Source: Hyphomicrobiales bacterium (GTDB lineage Bacteria; Pseudomonadota; Alphaproteobacteria; Rhizobiales; Rhizobiaceae). Taken from it: a DNA stretch of 64,000 nucleotides. The notes under the pieces are model-generated. The model was not told the origin of the DNA. It worked only from the letters and a program-made list of their open reading frames with translations, and made no database searches. Location of the stretch: positions 359,594-423,593 of the forward strand of contig UCAG01000001.1 in assembly GCA_900470285.1 (NCBI GenBank), read 5' to 3'. This document shows, in pieces, positions 26,013-35,596 of the stretch. Position numbers and translations under genes: made by a program. Each line of letters starts with the position of its first letter. The first letter of the stretch is position 1.

Positions 26013-26331
26013 ATGAAGAGGAATATTTTGCAAAACAATAACTTATCAAAATTTGATTGTGCCTATGAATTGTTAAAAAGCGATATTTTGAATGTAAAAA
26101 TCCCGCCTGATACTTCCCTGAAAATGACCTGGGTACAAAAGCATTACAAGTTTGGCTCAACACCGCTGCGTGAGGCTTTAACGCGCATTGAGAGTGACCA
26201 TCCGGTAATTATGACAGCCCAATAAAAGCTATCTTGTCTCGCCGGTTTCCATTGTCGAACTCATGAAACTGTCTCGGGCAAGAAGACTGGTTAAACAGCA
26301 TCTTTGGCATGGCATACTCTGTACGCAATAG
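26013..26331 (+). pseudogene. Truncated, frameshifted GntR-family regulator
   Basis: The first part (26013-26225) encodes a GntR winged-helix: AYELLKSDILNVKIPPDTSL ... FGSTPLREALTRI. It stops at TAA 26223, but the next frame continues the family pattern at once (SYLVSPVSIVELMKLSRARRLVK), the start of an FCD effector domain, up to a stop at 26331. About 130 residues of FCD domain are missing. So this is a broken gene with one frameshift and a 3' truncation. Its AT-rich codon use differs from the neighbours, hinting at acquisition before decay. Confidence 0.7.
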
Positions 26332-26393
26332 AAACATCTACAGAATGAAAAGACACGATGATCTTCGTGAAATAAATAGGACACGCACCGTGT

Positions 26394-27206
26394 TCAGAAA
26401 AACTCATCCAGCCCGAGGTGAAAACGTAATTTCTTCTGATCAGGCGCTGTCATACCATAGGCCGGAAACAGTCTGTCCTGAAGGGCGGGGCTGAACTCCC
26501 CGAGGCAGTCCCATAGAATTGCAAGATCCTGATATGGATCGGCAAGACCAACACGGCCGGTATCAATACAGCCGGTCACTGTGTTGCCGTCCATAAGAAT
26601 ATTATCCAGCGAGAAATCGCCATGTGTAACCACTGTTTCGGTTTCCAGCGGCAACAGAGCAGTTATATCATCCCAGACCTGTTGCGCAGTCTGCCCTTCA
26701 TAAGGCGTACCGAAATCATCCGTATCAACGAGGCCTGCTTGCAAGCGCTGGTGTGCGTGGGCAAGGCGGAGCTGATGATCACTGTTAAAAGGGCACGATT
26801 GAGCCGGAATAGCGTGAATTTGGCGCAAAAATTCTGCAAGTGCATCGACGATTTGCGGGCGCGCCTCCGGCTCTTCCGTAAGACGCTGATAGGCTGTGCG
26901 GCCGGTTAGTGCTGACATCAGCAGCCATGCCTGATCCTGCTGCGCTGTAAAGGCAATGACCTGTGGCACAGGGATATACTGCCTCAGCCAGTTCAGCCGC
27001 ACCATCTCATCTATAATATCTGTGGCAACTGATCCGCGGCCCTGTTTGAGATAGAGATCAGGCTCACCGGCTGAGCCACAGAGTCTGTAGACTGCACCAC
27101 CGGACATGCCGGTGACATTGCGCTTGGCAATGCGCCCTTGCACCAGTTGTTGCATCGGCTCCAGCAAATCCGGAAATTTTTCAGTAATTTCCCGTATGTC
27201 GCTCAT
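26394..27206 (-). CDS. APH(3')-type aminoglycoside O-phosphotransferase
   Basis: A 270-residue kinase-like enzyme that would phosphorylate the 3'-OH of kanamycin/neomycin-type drugs. Key residues match APH(3')-II: Lys54 (LYLKQG), HGD motif with Asp197, Asn202 (SLDNILMD), metal-binding Asp215 (CIDTGR), and the C-terminal ending LDEFF. Resistance is inferred. Its ATG overlaps the stop of the upstream GNAT gene by one base (TGATG), so the two are translationally coupled. Nearby is a divergent two-component system with an ABC exporter. Confidence 0.88.
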   Translation of the reverse strand: MSDIREITEKFPDLLEPMQQLVQGRIAKRNVTGMSGGAVYRLCGSAGEPDLYLKQGRGSVATDIIDEMVRLNWLRQYIPVPQVIAFTAQQDQAWLLMSALTGRTAYQRLTEEPEARPQIVDALAEFLRQIHAIPAQSCPFNSDHQLRLAHAHQRLQAGLVDTDDFGTPYEGQTAQQVWDDITALLPLETETVVTHGDFSLDNILMDGNTVTGCIDTGRVGLADPYQDLAILWDCLGEFSPALQDRLFPAYGMTAPDQKKLRFHLGLDEFF

Positions 27207-27943
27207 CAGCTATTTTCTGTGCCCGCGGCAGGCAGAAGATTATCCCATGTGCCGAACAGAGACAGACCGGCAGATTTTGCCAGAGAAACGGAAGCCTGAT
27301 TATCCAGCTGGCAGCGATATTGCGGTTCAAAACCCAGTGATATTGCATGTTTGCTGATCGCATGGACGGTATCGCGGGCATAGCCTTTACCCCGATAGGC
27401 GGGCAGTGTCAGTATGCCCATATCTGCAATTTTGGTTTCCTGCCACGAATACATGCTGGCAGCACAAACGAGGTGGTCTCCGTCAAACGCTCCGAAGACC
27501 AGCCAGTGATCCAGCTCCACATAGGCGGCGTCCAGATCGTCTTCTGAAGAGGCAGCGCAAAACGCCGCAAAAGCGGCTTCATCATCTGCAGTCAACCGGC
27601 GGACATTGCGGGACGGTTCGGCCGGAGCAAGAGAGGCCCCCACACCTGCAGGGAAATAGAAAAGGTAGTCTGCGCCGTGGAGAGCGATTTTATGTTCCAC
27701 GAGTTTTTGCCTGAAGACTGCATCCGACATTGGTTCAGAGTTCAGATCAAGGTTTACGGCCAGTTGCGGATGGAGACTGACAGCGGTTTTCCCTTCTGTC
27801 GTCAGAATTGTCCCGCTCTCGTCCTCATCCAGCTTCGGATTTGCATAAATTGAAAAATCAGCATCGCTGTAAAGCTTATCGCCTGTCGAATAGGACTGTT
27901 TCCAAAATGCGGTAATGATGGAGGAAAACATAAAATTTCTCAT
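27206..27943 (-). CDS. GNAT-family N-acetyltransferase
   Basis: The GNAT core is at the C-terminus (about residues 150-235): LVCAASMYSWQ, DMGILTLPAYRGKGYARDTVHA (acetyl-CoA pyrophosphate loop R/Q-x-x-G-x-G/A) and CQLDNQASVSLAKSAGLSLFGT. The N-terminal 120 residues look like the FR47-related extension seen in acetyltransferases of unknown substrate. ATG 27943 (MRNFMFSS) is chosen by homology pattern, since the frame runs open to 28129; ribosome sites are weak. It overlaps the APH gene, suggesting a shared role, possibly drug modification. Confidence 0.75.
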   Translation of the reverse strand: MRNFMFSSIITAFWKQSYSTGDKLYSDADFSIYANPKLDEDESGTILTTEGKTAVSLHPQLAVNLDLNSEPMSDAVFRQKLVEHKIALHGADYLFYFPAGVGASLAPAEPSRNVRRLTADDEAAFAAFCAASSEDDLDAAYVELDHWLVFGAFDGDHLVCAASMYSWQETKIADMGILTLPAYRGKGYARDTVHAISKHAISLGFEPQYRCQLDNQASVSLAKSAGLSLFGTWDNLLPAAGTENS

Positions 27944-28138
27944 ATGGGAGCGGAGGAATATAAAGAACGGGTCCAGGACGCAGAATAAAAAGCCGTGCTT
28001 GTATCTCTCATTCATTATTAGCGTTTTTATGCGGGCAATGTGTAGTGATTGTGTAGATTGTGTGCAGATACAGCGCCGCAGATTGACGCGTAGCATGGAA
28101 TGCCTGATTTTATAGTTCAGGAAAGGCACTAATTAGCT

Positions 28139-28831
28139 ATGACGAATGCGCTGATACTCATTGTCGAAGACGAACCGGAAATTGCAGATATTCTTCGCCG
28201 CTATTTTGAACGTGAGGGATACCGCACGGTCAGTGCCGGTGACGGAGAGACAGGTTTATCGCATCATTTGCGGCTAAAACCGGATCTGGTGGTGCTGGAT
28301 GTCAAACTGCCGCGTCAGGATGGTTTTGAGGTCTTGTCTGTCTTGCGCCAGCGTGGTGATACGCCGGTTATTATGGTAACAGCACTTGCACAAGACATTG
28401 ATAAGCTTCAGGCTTTGCGCAGTGGTGCCGATGATTATGTTGTGAAGCCGTTTAATCCTCTGGAGGTTGTGGCACGTGCAAAAGTCGTGTTGCGGCGTGC
28501 GGGTCATAATCGCAAGAGGATTATGAGGGTCGGCGCGTTGCTGATCGATATGGATGCTCACACAGCAATTGCTGAGGTCAATCATCAAAGGCACAATCTT
28601 GATCTGACCCGCACAGAATTCCGTCTGCTTGCTCATATGGCACAATGGCCGAACCGTGTGTTTGAACGCGGAGAACTGGTTGATGCCTGTCTGCCGGAAG
28701 GCGATGCCGTTGATCGTACTGTTGATAGCCATATCAGTAAATTGCGGCGCAAGCTTCATGAGGCAGGCGTTGACAATCAGCTAACCGGTGTTCGCGGTGT
28801 CGGATACCGGCTGGAGGAACGGTTTGTCTAA
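28139..28831 (+). CDS. OmpR-family response regulator, AdeR/BaeR-like
   Basis: A 230-residue regulator. The receiver domain has the acidic pair E10/D11, phospho-acceptor Asp54 (VVLDVKLP), Thr81 and Lys103 (VVKPFNP). The OmpR winged helix ends with the DRTVDSHISKLRRKL recognition helix and GVRGVGYRLE. The segment TALAQDIDKLQALRSGADDYVVKPFNP is close to AdeR of Acinetobacter. Its gene runs into the kinase gene with an 8-base overlap. It probably controls the following ABC exporter and perhaps the divergent APH/GNAT pair. Confidence 0.9.
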   Translation: MTNALILIVEDEPEIADILRRYFEREGYRTVSAGDGETGLSHHLRLKPDLVVLDVKLPRQDGFEVLSVLRQRGDTPVIMVTALAQDIDKLQALRSGADDYVVKPFNPLEVVARAKVVLRRAGHNRKRIMRVGALLIDMDAHTAIAEVNHQRHNLDLTRTEFRLLAHMAQWPNRVFERGELVDACLPEGDAVDRTVDSHISKLRRKLHEAGVDNQLTGVRGVGYRLEERFV

Positions 28832-29900
28832 GAATGGTCTGATCTGGAAGATTGTTCTGGCCATGACAATCGTCAATATTGTTGCCCTTGCAGCCATGGT
28901 TTTTGGCTGGATGATCTTTATCGCCGTTTATGACTGGTTATTTCCTAAAACACCTTATCCTGAAGACTGGGCAGCTTTCGATATTGTGGTGTTTGGCACC
29001 ATTATACTGATCGGGCAGTTGACTGCGGCTGTTGTCGGCTGGCGTCTGGCCGGAAAAATTACGGCTCCGCTGGCCGCTGTCGGCATGGCCGCACGATCGG
29101 TGGCTGAAGGTGATTTTAGTGCACGAGCACAAGCAAAAGAGAAAAGCTTCGGTGAAGCCGAGCAGTTGCTGACTGATTTTAATGCAATGGCCGCTCGTCT
29201 CGAAGCGGCAGAAGCAGAACTGCGTTATTCGAACACGGCTATAGCCCATGAACTGCGCACACCGCTGACAATTTTGCGGGGTCGGTTGCAGGGGCTGAAC
29301 GATGGGGTCTTTACACCAGAGCCGGAGCTTTTTGACTCCCTTGTCGCGCATGTCGACAGCCTGTCACGACTGGTGGAAGATTTGCGTATCTTAGGGTTGT
29401 TTTCTGCCAGCAGGCTGGAGCTGACAACGCAATCGGTTGACCTTGCCGAGGAAGCGGGGGCAGTGCTGCGCTCCATGGCACCGGATCTGGCAGATGCAGG
29501 TATCAGGCTTGAGACAGCTCTCGCACCTGTTCGGCTTGAGGCGGATGCAGCACGGATCAGGCAGGCTTTACTGGCTTTGCTGGAAAATGCCTGCCGCTAT
29601 GCAACAGGGTCGGATGTGCGGGTGGAAACACTGCTCATTGATCAAGACGCGGTGTTACGGGTGAGCGATACAGGTTCGGGATTGCAACCGGACGAGTATG
29701 AGCATGCTTTCGAGCGTTTCTGGCGTGCGGATACGTCCCGTACCCGTGCCCGCGGCGGCTCAGGACTCGGACTTTCAGTGGTCCGTGCCATAGCTGAAAG
29801 TCATGGCGGCAAGGCTGAGATCAGGCCGAATGATGGCAGCGGGATCATCGTTGAGTTGTTCTTTCCGCTCGCCAGCTGTGGCAGCGGCACCTCGCTTTAA
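28824..29900 (+). CDS. Sensor histidine kinase, AdeS/BaeS-like
   Basis: A 358-residue membrane kinase: two helices (about residues 8-30 and 53-74) bracket a very short periplasmic loop, followed by a HAMP domain, a HisKA dimerisation domain with His142 (AIAHELRTPLTILRG), and a HATPase domain with N box (LLENACRYA), G1 (VSDTGSGL) and G2 (GGSGLGLSV). The TTG at 28824 is favoured because GGAGG lies six bases before it and it overlaps the regulator stop. The tiny sensor loop suggests signals are read in the membrane. Confidence 0.88.
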   Translation: MSKNGLIWKIVLAMTIVNIVALAAMVFGWMIFIAVYDWLFPKTPYPEDWAAFDIVVFGTIILIGQLTAAVVGWRLAGKITAPLAAVGMAARSVAEGDFSARAQAKEKSFGEAEQLLTDFNAMAARLEAAEAELRYSNTAIAHELRTPLTILRGRLQGLNDGVFTPEPELFDSLVAHVDSLSRLVEDLRILGLFSASRLELTTQSVDLAEEAGAVLRSMAPDLADAGIRLETALAPVRLEADAARIRQALLALLENACRYATGSDVRVETLLIDQDAVLRVSDTGSGLQPDEYEHAFERFWRADTSRTRARGGSGLGLSVVRAIAESHGGKAEIRPNDGSGIIVELFFPLASCGSGTSL

Positions 29901-29975
29901 ATTCAAAAAAATTGGGCACCTCTGAGAGTGCTGATAGATTTTACTATAGCAGGCCTTACTGGCCGGGAAATACCT

Positions 29976-31763
29976 ATGTCTGAAACTGACTTTTCAAGAG
30001 ATGATGCTTATCACGATCTGGCGGCAAACCATGTGTCGGCAGGAAGAATTTTAGCTCTGTTCAAGCCCTATAAACGGCAGATCCTGCGCGTGGTTATTTT
30101 GCTGCTGTTCGGCTCTGCTGTTGGTATGGCATCGCCGTTTTTGCTGCGTGCGATTATCGATGATGCCTTGCCAAACGCGGATATACAATTGCTGGTCTAT
30201 CTTGCCGGTGGTTTGGTTGGCATTGCCGCTCTTTCTGCGGGGCTGAATACGCTGCAAATTGTAATGTCTACAAAGATTGGTCAATCGATTATGCATGATC
30301 TGCGCGTGCGGCTTTATTCGCATTTGCAGTCGCTGTCCCTGTCGTTTTTTGCAGCAACACGTTCCGGAGAAATTCAGTCGCGCATTGCCAGCGATATTGG
30401 CGGGTTGCAAACGCTGGTCACCAATACGGCGAATGAACTGGCACGTAATACCAGTGTTGTGGTGATGACGGCAGTTGCGATGTTTTTTCTGGATTGGCGT
30501 CTGGCGCTGTTTTCTATGATCGCGGTGCCGGTATCGATCCTGCTGAGTGACCGTGTCGGTAAATTGCGAGAAACCATCACGCATGAGCAGCAGGTGCGTC
30601 TTGGTGATATGTCTGCGGCAGTGCAGGAATCCTTGTCCATATCCGGTATTATTCTGGCACGCACGATGGGGCGCGGGGAACATCTGACACGACGTTTTAC
30701 CCGAACATCCGAGGATGTGGCGCGGCTTGAAGTACGCTCCCATACGGCTGGTGAATGGCAATGGCAGATGATCTATCTCATCCTGTCCATTCTTCCGGCT
30801 CTGACTTTGCTGCTTGGCGGCTTTCTGATGAATAGCAGTGTTCCGGTTACGATCGGGACGTTGGTTGCCATGATTGCTCTGCAGGAGCAATTGCTCTGGC
30901 CGCTGGAAGAATTGCTGTCGATCGGACGTGAGGTGCGCAAGACCCGTGCCTTGTTCACCCGTGTGTTTGAATATCTTGATAAGCCTGTTGAGATTAAAGA
31001 GACAACGGATGCCGTTACCTTTGATAAGTCTCAGATGCGTGGCGCCGTGCGCGTGGAAAATGTAAGCTTCTCTTATCCTGGCAGTGAGAAGCCGACTTTA
31101 TCCGAGATCAGTATTGATGTGCCCGCAGGCTCAAGTGTTGCAATTGTCGGCTCGACGGGTTCGGGCAAGACCACGCTGGGTTATCTTTTGGCACGGCTCT
31201 ATGATGTTCAGGGCGGTTCTATCCGCTATGACGGTATTGATATTCGTGACCTGAGCTTTGATACATTGGCGGATATGCTGGGTGTGGTAACGCAGGAGCC
31301 CTATCTGCTTTATGCCTCGGTTGCGGAAAATCTGCGTTTTGCAAAGCCGGACGCAACGGATGCAGAACTGATCAATGCGGCAAAGATTGCACAGATTCAC
31401 GACAGTCTCGCTGCACTGCCTGAGGGCTATGATACGATTGTCGGTGACCGCGGCTATCGCTTCTCCGGCGGTGAAAAGCAGCGGCTTGCATTGGCACGTA
31501 CAATCTTGCGTAATCCGCCGGTACTATTGCTGGATGAGGCAACAAGTGCGCTGGATACCAAGACCGAGCGGGCGATGGAGGCAGCTTTGGCCAACCTGTC
31601 CAAGGATCGCACAACCATTACCATTGCGCATCGTTTGTCGACTATTCGACGGGCAGATCAGATTGTTGTTCTGCAACAGGGAAGAATTGTTGAAAGAGGC
31701 ACACATGAAGAACTGGAGCATCTGAACGGCGTCTATGCAGCGCTGATTAAATCCGGCTCCTGA
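29976..31763 (+). CDS. ABC exporter, fused membrane and ATPase domains (MsbA/LmrA type)
   Basis: A 595-residue half-transporter that dimerises in the inner membrane: six helices within residues about 30-310, then an ATPase with Walker A (GSTGSGKT), Q-loop (VTQEPYLLYASVAENL), signature FSGGEKQR, Walker B (VLLLDEAT) and H-loop (IAHRLST). It probably exports drugs or lipids. ATG 29976 follows GGGAA; the frame extends to 29928. It lies 75 bases after the two-component system on the same strand and is its likely target. Confidence 0.9.
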   Translation: MSETDFSRDDAYHDLAANHVSAGRILALFKPYKRQILRVVILLLFGSAVGMASPFLLRAIIDDALPNADIQLLVYLAGGLVGIAALSAGLNTLQIVMSTKIGQSIMHDLRVRLYSHLQSLSLSFFAATRSGEIQSRIASDIGGLQTLVTNTANELARNTSVVVMTAVAMFFLDWRLALFSMIAVPVSILLSDRVGKLRETITHEQQVRLGDMSAAVQESLSISGIILARTMGRGEHLTRRFTRTSEDVARLEVRSHTAGEWQWQMIYLILSILPALTLLLGGFLMNSSVPVTIGTLVAMIALQEQLLWPLEELLSIGREVRKTRALFTRVFEYLDKPVEIKETTDAVTFDKSQMRGAVRVENVSFSYPGSEKPTLSEISIDVPAGSSVAIVGSTGSGKTTLGYLLARLYDVQGGSIRYDGIDIRDLSFDTLADMLGVVTQEPYLLYASVAENLRFAKPDATDAELINAAKIAQIHDSLAALPEGYDTIVGDRGYRFSGGEKQRLALARTILRNPPVLLLDEATSALDTKTERAMEAALANLSKDRTTITIAHRLSTIRRADQIVVLQQGRIVERGTHEELEHLNGVYAALIKSGS

Positions 31764-31987
31764 TGGTCGTTGTGATCTTATTTTAAACTTTGCGCTATGT
31801 GTCTGGCATTGTGGTTGAGTATGAGTCAATGACCCGCACAGACACATAAGTGCTCCCGTAACCATATCCCATCCGTAAAGTCGAAGCGGTAAATTTTCCA
31901 CCATTCTCACGGATCAGATAAGGCGATAGAACCACCTTTACCTTCGGAAGTTCGGTCAGGGTCTGCGGAGGCTAAACAGCCTGCCTG

Positions 31988-32005
31988 CTTCCGCAATCGC
32001 GGAAG
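31988..32005 (+). terminator. Weak terminator-like hairpin after the ABC exporter
   Basis: A 7-base stem (CTTCCGC / GCGGAAG) with loop AATC, followed by TGTTTCG. The U tract is poor, so confidence is low. The rest of the 374-base gap 31764-32137 holds no gene that I can support. Confidence 0.35.
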
Positions 32006-32049
32006 TGTTTCGACTAACGGAAAAGCAATCTATCTCAGGAGAACCTATC

Positions 32050-32091
32050 CGATATAATAGTCCGGTCCAGTTGAACCGGACTATTATATCG
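32050..32091. repeat. Perfect 17-base inverted repeat downstream of two convergent genes
   Basis: Arms 32050-32066 and 32075-32091 are exact reverse complements (CGATATAATAGTCCGGT and its partner) around an 8-base loop. It lies between the ABC exporter and the M81 hydrolase gene, 46 bases past the latter's stop. The stem is very stable but no T run follows. It could end transcription from either side or be a decayed mobile repeat. Confidence 0.7.
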
Positions 32092-32137
32092 TTCATTTAA
32101 GTTTCCTGTTTTGTGTTTTCGGGGCAGCCTTGCGGCA

Positions 32138-33619
32138 TTAGATCTGATCAAGCGGATAGATCGGACGCGGCACATTGCGGTAAGGAATTTTCGCGTAATC
32201 CATTGTGCAGAGCGCGCCACTGTCACAAACAATGATCTGTCCGGCGATCTGTTCAAAATCAGCACGGAAATGCTGCATTGATTTCACAACCACGACTTTG
32301 TGCGCAGTCGGTTCGATACCAAAAGCACGGAACTGCTGCTGATCCAGCAATTGTGAGCGTTCACTCACAACCAGCACCAGAATACCGTCAATATCGATGA
32401 CAGCCGTTGGCCCGAAACTGAATTCAAGCCCCCCGAGCTGAGCGCCGGTTCCCACCAGTTTTCCGTCACTCAGATGCAGCAGTTTTACCTTGACCTGCAA
32501 TGGTTCTCCACCAAAGCGCGGATCCATCTTTCCGCCTAATGATAAGGAAACGACATCTCCGATTGCAGATTTTGCGAGCAATACTGCGATCTCCGGATCC
32601 ACCATCGGAGCAAAACAAGCATCCGTAATATTGGCATCAAGCAATGCTTTCAGCAAAGCTGTTGCATCACCATAACCACCTGCTCCCGGGTTATCCGCAT
32701 ATTCCGCAATAATCAGCGGTCGTTCGCCTTCGTAAGCCAATGCTAATTGCGCAGCCTCTTCCGGTGTATAAAACCTGTTCAGAATATTGGCACGGTTCTC
32801 CCACATCTTATCCGCAATTTGTTCGGCAAAAACCTTATGCGGTGCTGCATCACCATCATAAGTCACCAGAACTGTCGGGCCAACTTCCGCAATATCCGCA
32901 TTGGGAAAGGCGCCATTTATACTGACCGCCAATGCCCCCTCAGTTTTCTCATAAGCACGCGCTTCCGCAATCCATTCGACCATTGGGCCCATATCTGTGC
33001 GACCGGCATTGGCCTCTTCCAGCATCGGACGGCGTACCAGCAGAGTTTTAGGTGCGATTTTTCCTGCCATTGTCTGCTGCAATAATTCACCGGCGTGGTG
33101 TGCAGTTTCACGCAGATCAATATGAGGATAGGTCTTAAACGAGATCAGAATATCCGCCTGTTCACACATTTTTGCCGTCACATTGGCATGAGGATCGAGC
33201 GTTACAGCAATCGGAATCCGGCGTGGCAGAACCTGTCGCAACCGCTCCAGCAATTCGCCTTCGCCGTCCTGTGAAAAATCTGTGACCATAGCGCCATGCA
33301 GCGCAAGTAATACTCCGTCAAGACGATCACCAAGATCTTTTGCCTTGTCGATAATCCTGCCTGTAATCCGGTCAAACGCATCGCGCGTCACCGGTCCTGC
33401 GGGCTCGGCTTCCGTGCTGATTGTATGGACCAGTTCCCAACCATATTTTCGTGCAAGATCAAGAAAGCCGGCCAGTTCTGTATTGGCATTGCCACGCGCA
33501 CTGATTGCCGCCTCCCCCTCATACATCCCTTGCGTAACGAAGGCCTGATAATCTGTGGCAACAACGTTAAACGTATTGGTTTCATGGGCGAATTCCGCCG
33601 TTAAGACACAATAGCTCAT
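32138..33619 (-). CDS. M81-family metallohydrolase (MlrC/microcystinase-like)
   Basis: The 493-residue protein has the MlrC two-domain layout: N-terminal domain (FAHETNTFNVVATDYQAF, then LLALHGAMVTDFSQDGEGELL and VTLDPHANVTAKM, which carry the probable zinc ligands) and a C-terminal MlrC_C domain (DNPGAGGYGDATALLKALLD). MlrC hydrolyses linearised microcystin, but most relatives act on other small amides or peptides. It is the last gene after a peptide ABC transporter, so it probably acts on the imported substrate. GGAGA precedes ATG 33619. Confidence 0.88.
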   Translation of the reverse strand: MSYCVLTAEFAHETNTFNVVATDYQAFVTQGMYEGEAAISARGNANTELAGFLDLARKYGWELVHTISTEAEPAGPVTRDAFDRITGRIIDKAKDLGDRLDGVLLALHGAMVTDFSQDGEGELLERLRQVLPRRIPIAVTLDPHANVTAKMCEQADILISFKTYPHIDLRETAHHAGELLQQTMAGKIAPKTLLVRRPMLEEANAGRTDMGPMVEWIAEARAYEKTEGALAVSINGAFPNADIAEVGPTVLVTYDGDAAPHKVFAEQIADKMWENRANILNRFYTPEEAAQLALAYEGERPLIIAEYADNPGAGGYGDATALLKALLDANITDACFAPMVDPEIAVLLAKSAIGDVVSLSLGGKMDPRFGGEPLQVKVKLLHLSDGKLVGTGAQLGGLEFSFGPTAVIDIDGILVLVVSERSQLLDQQQFRAFGIEPTAHKVVVVKSMQHFRADFEQIAGQIIVCDSGALCTMDYAKIPYRNVPRPIYPLDQI

Positions 33620-33670
33620 TGTGCTCTCCTCTTTAAAACAACAATGACGATCAGATAATTGGGTAGTTTG

Positions 33671-34645
33671 CTAGGCGGCTTGCCTCTCATAGGCATCAGG
33701 CTTGCTGTAATGACAGGCGACCTGATGCTCAGGCTGAAGGTGTTGCAGTGCCGGATCTTCAGTCAGACACAGGTCTTTCACAAAAGGACAGCGCGACGCA
33801 AAAGCACACCCCTTCGGCAAACTATAACCACTCGGTGCTTCACCGGTTAAATTGGAAATTTCCCGCCGGTTATCGGGGTCAGGCTCAAACATACTGCCCA
33901 TCAGCATCTTTGTGTATGGATGGGATGGCGTCGCATATTTAGGCAGCATTTCCACAATCCGACCCGCATACATCACAATAGTCCGGTCGCAAAAATAGCG
34001 CACCAAATTCAGATCATGCGATATGAAGATATAGGTCAGGCCAAGTTCGCGCCGTAAACCATCGAGCAGGTTGATAATTTGCGCCTGCACAGACACATCC
34101 AGTGATGCCGTCGGCTCATCCAGCACGATCAGTGAAGGATTAAGTGCCAAAGCACGGGCAATGCCAACCCGCTGTTTCTGCCCGCCCGAAAGCTGATGCG
34201 GATAGCGGTTTGCCAGAGATGCATCCAGCCCCACCATATTCAAAAGCTCAGTCACACGGTTATCGGCATCACCGGCAGAAATGCCTTGTACTTTATAGGG
34301 CTCCAGCACTGCATTGCGTACTGTAAAACGCGGATCAATGGACGAATACGGATCCTGAAAAACCATCTGCATTTTCCGGCGCAATTGCCGCATCTCACTC
34401 TTTGAAAAAGACGCCAGATCTCTGCCTTCAAAGGTGATCGTGCCTTTGCTTGGCTCCAACAGACGGAGCAGTAAACGTGCCAGAGTGGATTTACCACAAC
34501 CGGATTCACCAACAACACCAACGATCTCGCCACGTTCGACATTAAAGCTGACATCACGCACGGCAGAGAAGATTTCTTTCTTCTTTAAGAAGCGCTTGGT
34601 GACGAAGCGACGGCCGAGATTAGCAACAGAGATTATGTCGTTCAT
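33671..34645 (-). CDS. Dipeptide/oligopeptide ABC transporter ATP-binding protein (DppF type)
   Basis: A 324-residue ATPase: Walker A (GESGCGKST), signature LSGGQKQR, Walker B (LIVLDEP), H-loop (FISHD), and the oligo_HPY C-terminal extension with the Cys-rich CAFASRCPFVKDLC, typical of Dpp/Opp ATPases that may bind an iron-sulphur cluster. ATG 34645 overlaps the stop of the DppD-like gene (ATGA). It pairs with that protein to power the DppBC-like channel. The M81 hydrolase gene follows 51 bases later. Confidence 0.92.
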   Translation of the reverse strand: MNDIISVANLGRRFVTKRFLKKKEIFSAVRDVSFNVERGEIVGVVGESGCGKSTLARLLLRLLEPSKGTITFEGRDLASFSKSEMRQLRRKMQMVFQDPYSSIDPRFTVRNAVLEPYKVQGISAGDADNRVTELLNMVGLDASLANRYPHQLSGGQKQRVGIARALALNPSLIVLDEPTASLDVSVQAQIINLLDGLRRELGLTYIFISHDLNLVRYFCDRTIVMYAGRIVEMLPKYATPSHPYTKMLMGSMFEPDPDNRREISNLTGEAPSGYSLPKGCAFASRCPFVKDLCLTEDPALQHLQPEHQVACHYSKPDAYERQAA

Positions 34646-35595
34646 AATGCCCCCGATCTGTGACAAGCCACACCAATATATTGTCCGGATTGGCGAAATT
34701 CAGGAATACACTCACGACAAACTGCCTCTGTTTTACTGCAACGCGGGTGAAAACTGCACCCTGAAGGCAATGCAGCCGTGCTTGGCACCATGCCCGGAAT
34801 ACCGGTCAGAGAACCGGCAGACATCGTACTGCGCGGAATACAGCCGATCAGCGCTTTCGTATAAGGGTGGGAAGCACCGGCAAAAATTGCACGAACGGGA
34901 GAGCGCTCAACGATACGGCCGCAATACATTACGGCGACATGATCACAAGTTTGTGCAACAACGCCCATATCGTGAGTAATCAGGATCATTGCCAGTCCGC
35001 GCTGTTTCACCAGATCAATCAGATTGCGTATAATCTGTGCCTGTACTGTCGCATCAAGGGCAGTCGTCGGCTCATCGGCAATCAGCAGATCAGGCTCACC
35101 AGCCAAAGCCATTGCAATAACGATACGCTGCTTCATCCCGCCGGATAGCTGGTGCGGATAAAGCCGGTAAATACGCTGCGGATCGGGAATCCGCACATCT
35201 TTCATCAGAGCAACAGCCTTATCAAAAGCCGCTTTTCCATCCAGCTTCAGATGCATACGGACAGCCTGCTCAATCTGTTTGCCAACGCTGACCATCGGAT
35301 CGAGCGAAGTCATCGGATTTTGCGTGATAAGGCCAATCCGTTTGCCGCGCAGACGGCGCATTTCCTCTTCCGGCAAACTGGTTATATCATCGCCATCGAA
35401 CAGGATGCGACCACCGGCAACATGACCGTTAACATACCCCAAAAGCCCCATCACAGCTGTCGCTGTCAGTGATTTACCGGAACCGGACTCGCCGACCAGA
35501 CCAAGTATTTCACCTCGATTCACGCTGATTGTTACATCTTTCACCGGCGAGAATGCACCAAAGCCAATCTGCAATTTTTCTACGGAAAGCAACAT
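34642..35595 (-). CDS. Dipeptide/oligopeptide ABC transporter ATP-binding protein (DppD type)
   Basis: A 317-residue ATPase with Walker A (GESGSGKSL), Q-loop ([13 protein letters not shown]), signature LSGGMKQR, Walker B ([12 protein letters not shown]), H-loop (ITHD) and a C-terminal oligo_HPY segment ([14 protein letters not shown]). ATG 35595 follows GGAGGG and begins one base after the permease stop; the longer frame to 35652 would run back into the permease gene. Confidence 0.92.
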   Translation of the reverse strand: MLLSVEKLQIGFGAFSPVKDVTISVNRGEILGLVGESGSGKSLTATAVMGLLGYVNGHVAGGRILFDGDDITSLPEEEMRRLRGKRIGLITQNPMTSLDPMVSVGKQIEQAVRMHLKLDGKAAFDKAVALMKDVRIPDPQRIYRLYPHQLSGGMKQRIVIAMALAGEPDLLIADEPTTALDATVQAQIIRNLIDLVKQRGLAMILITHDMGVVAQTCDHVAVMYCGRIVERSPVRAIFAGASHPYTKALIGCIPRSTMSAGSLTGIPGMVPSTAALPSGCSFHPRCSKTEAVCRECIPEFRQSGQYIGVACHRSGAL

Positions 35596-35596
35596 C

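Noticed and set aside
30051..30890. A 279-codon reverse frame
   Set aside because: Antisense to the ABC exporter gene, whose motifs are unambiguous.
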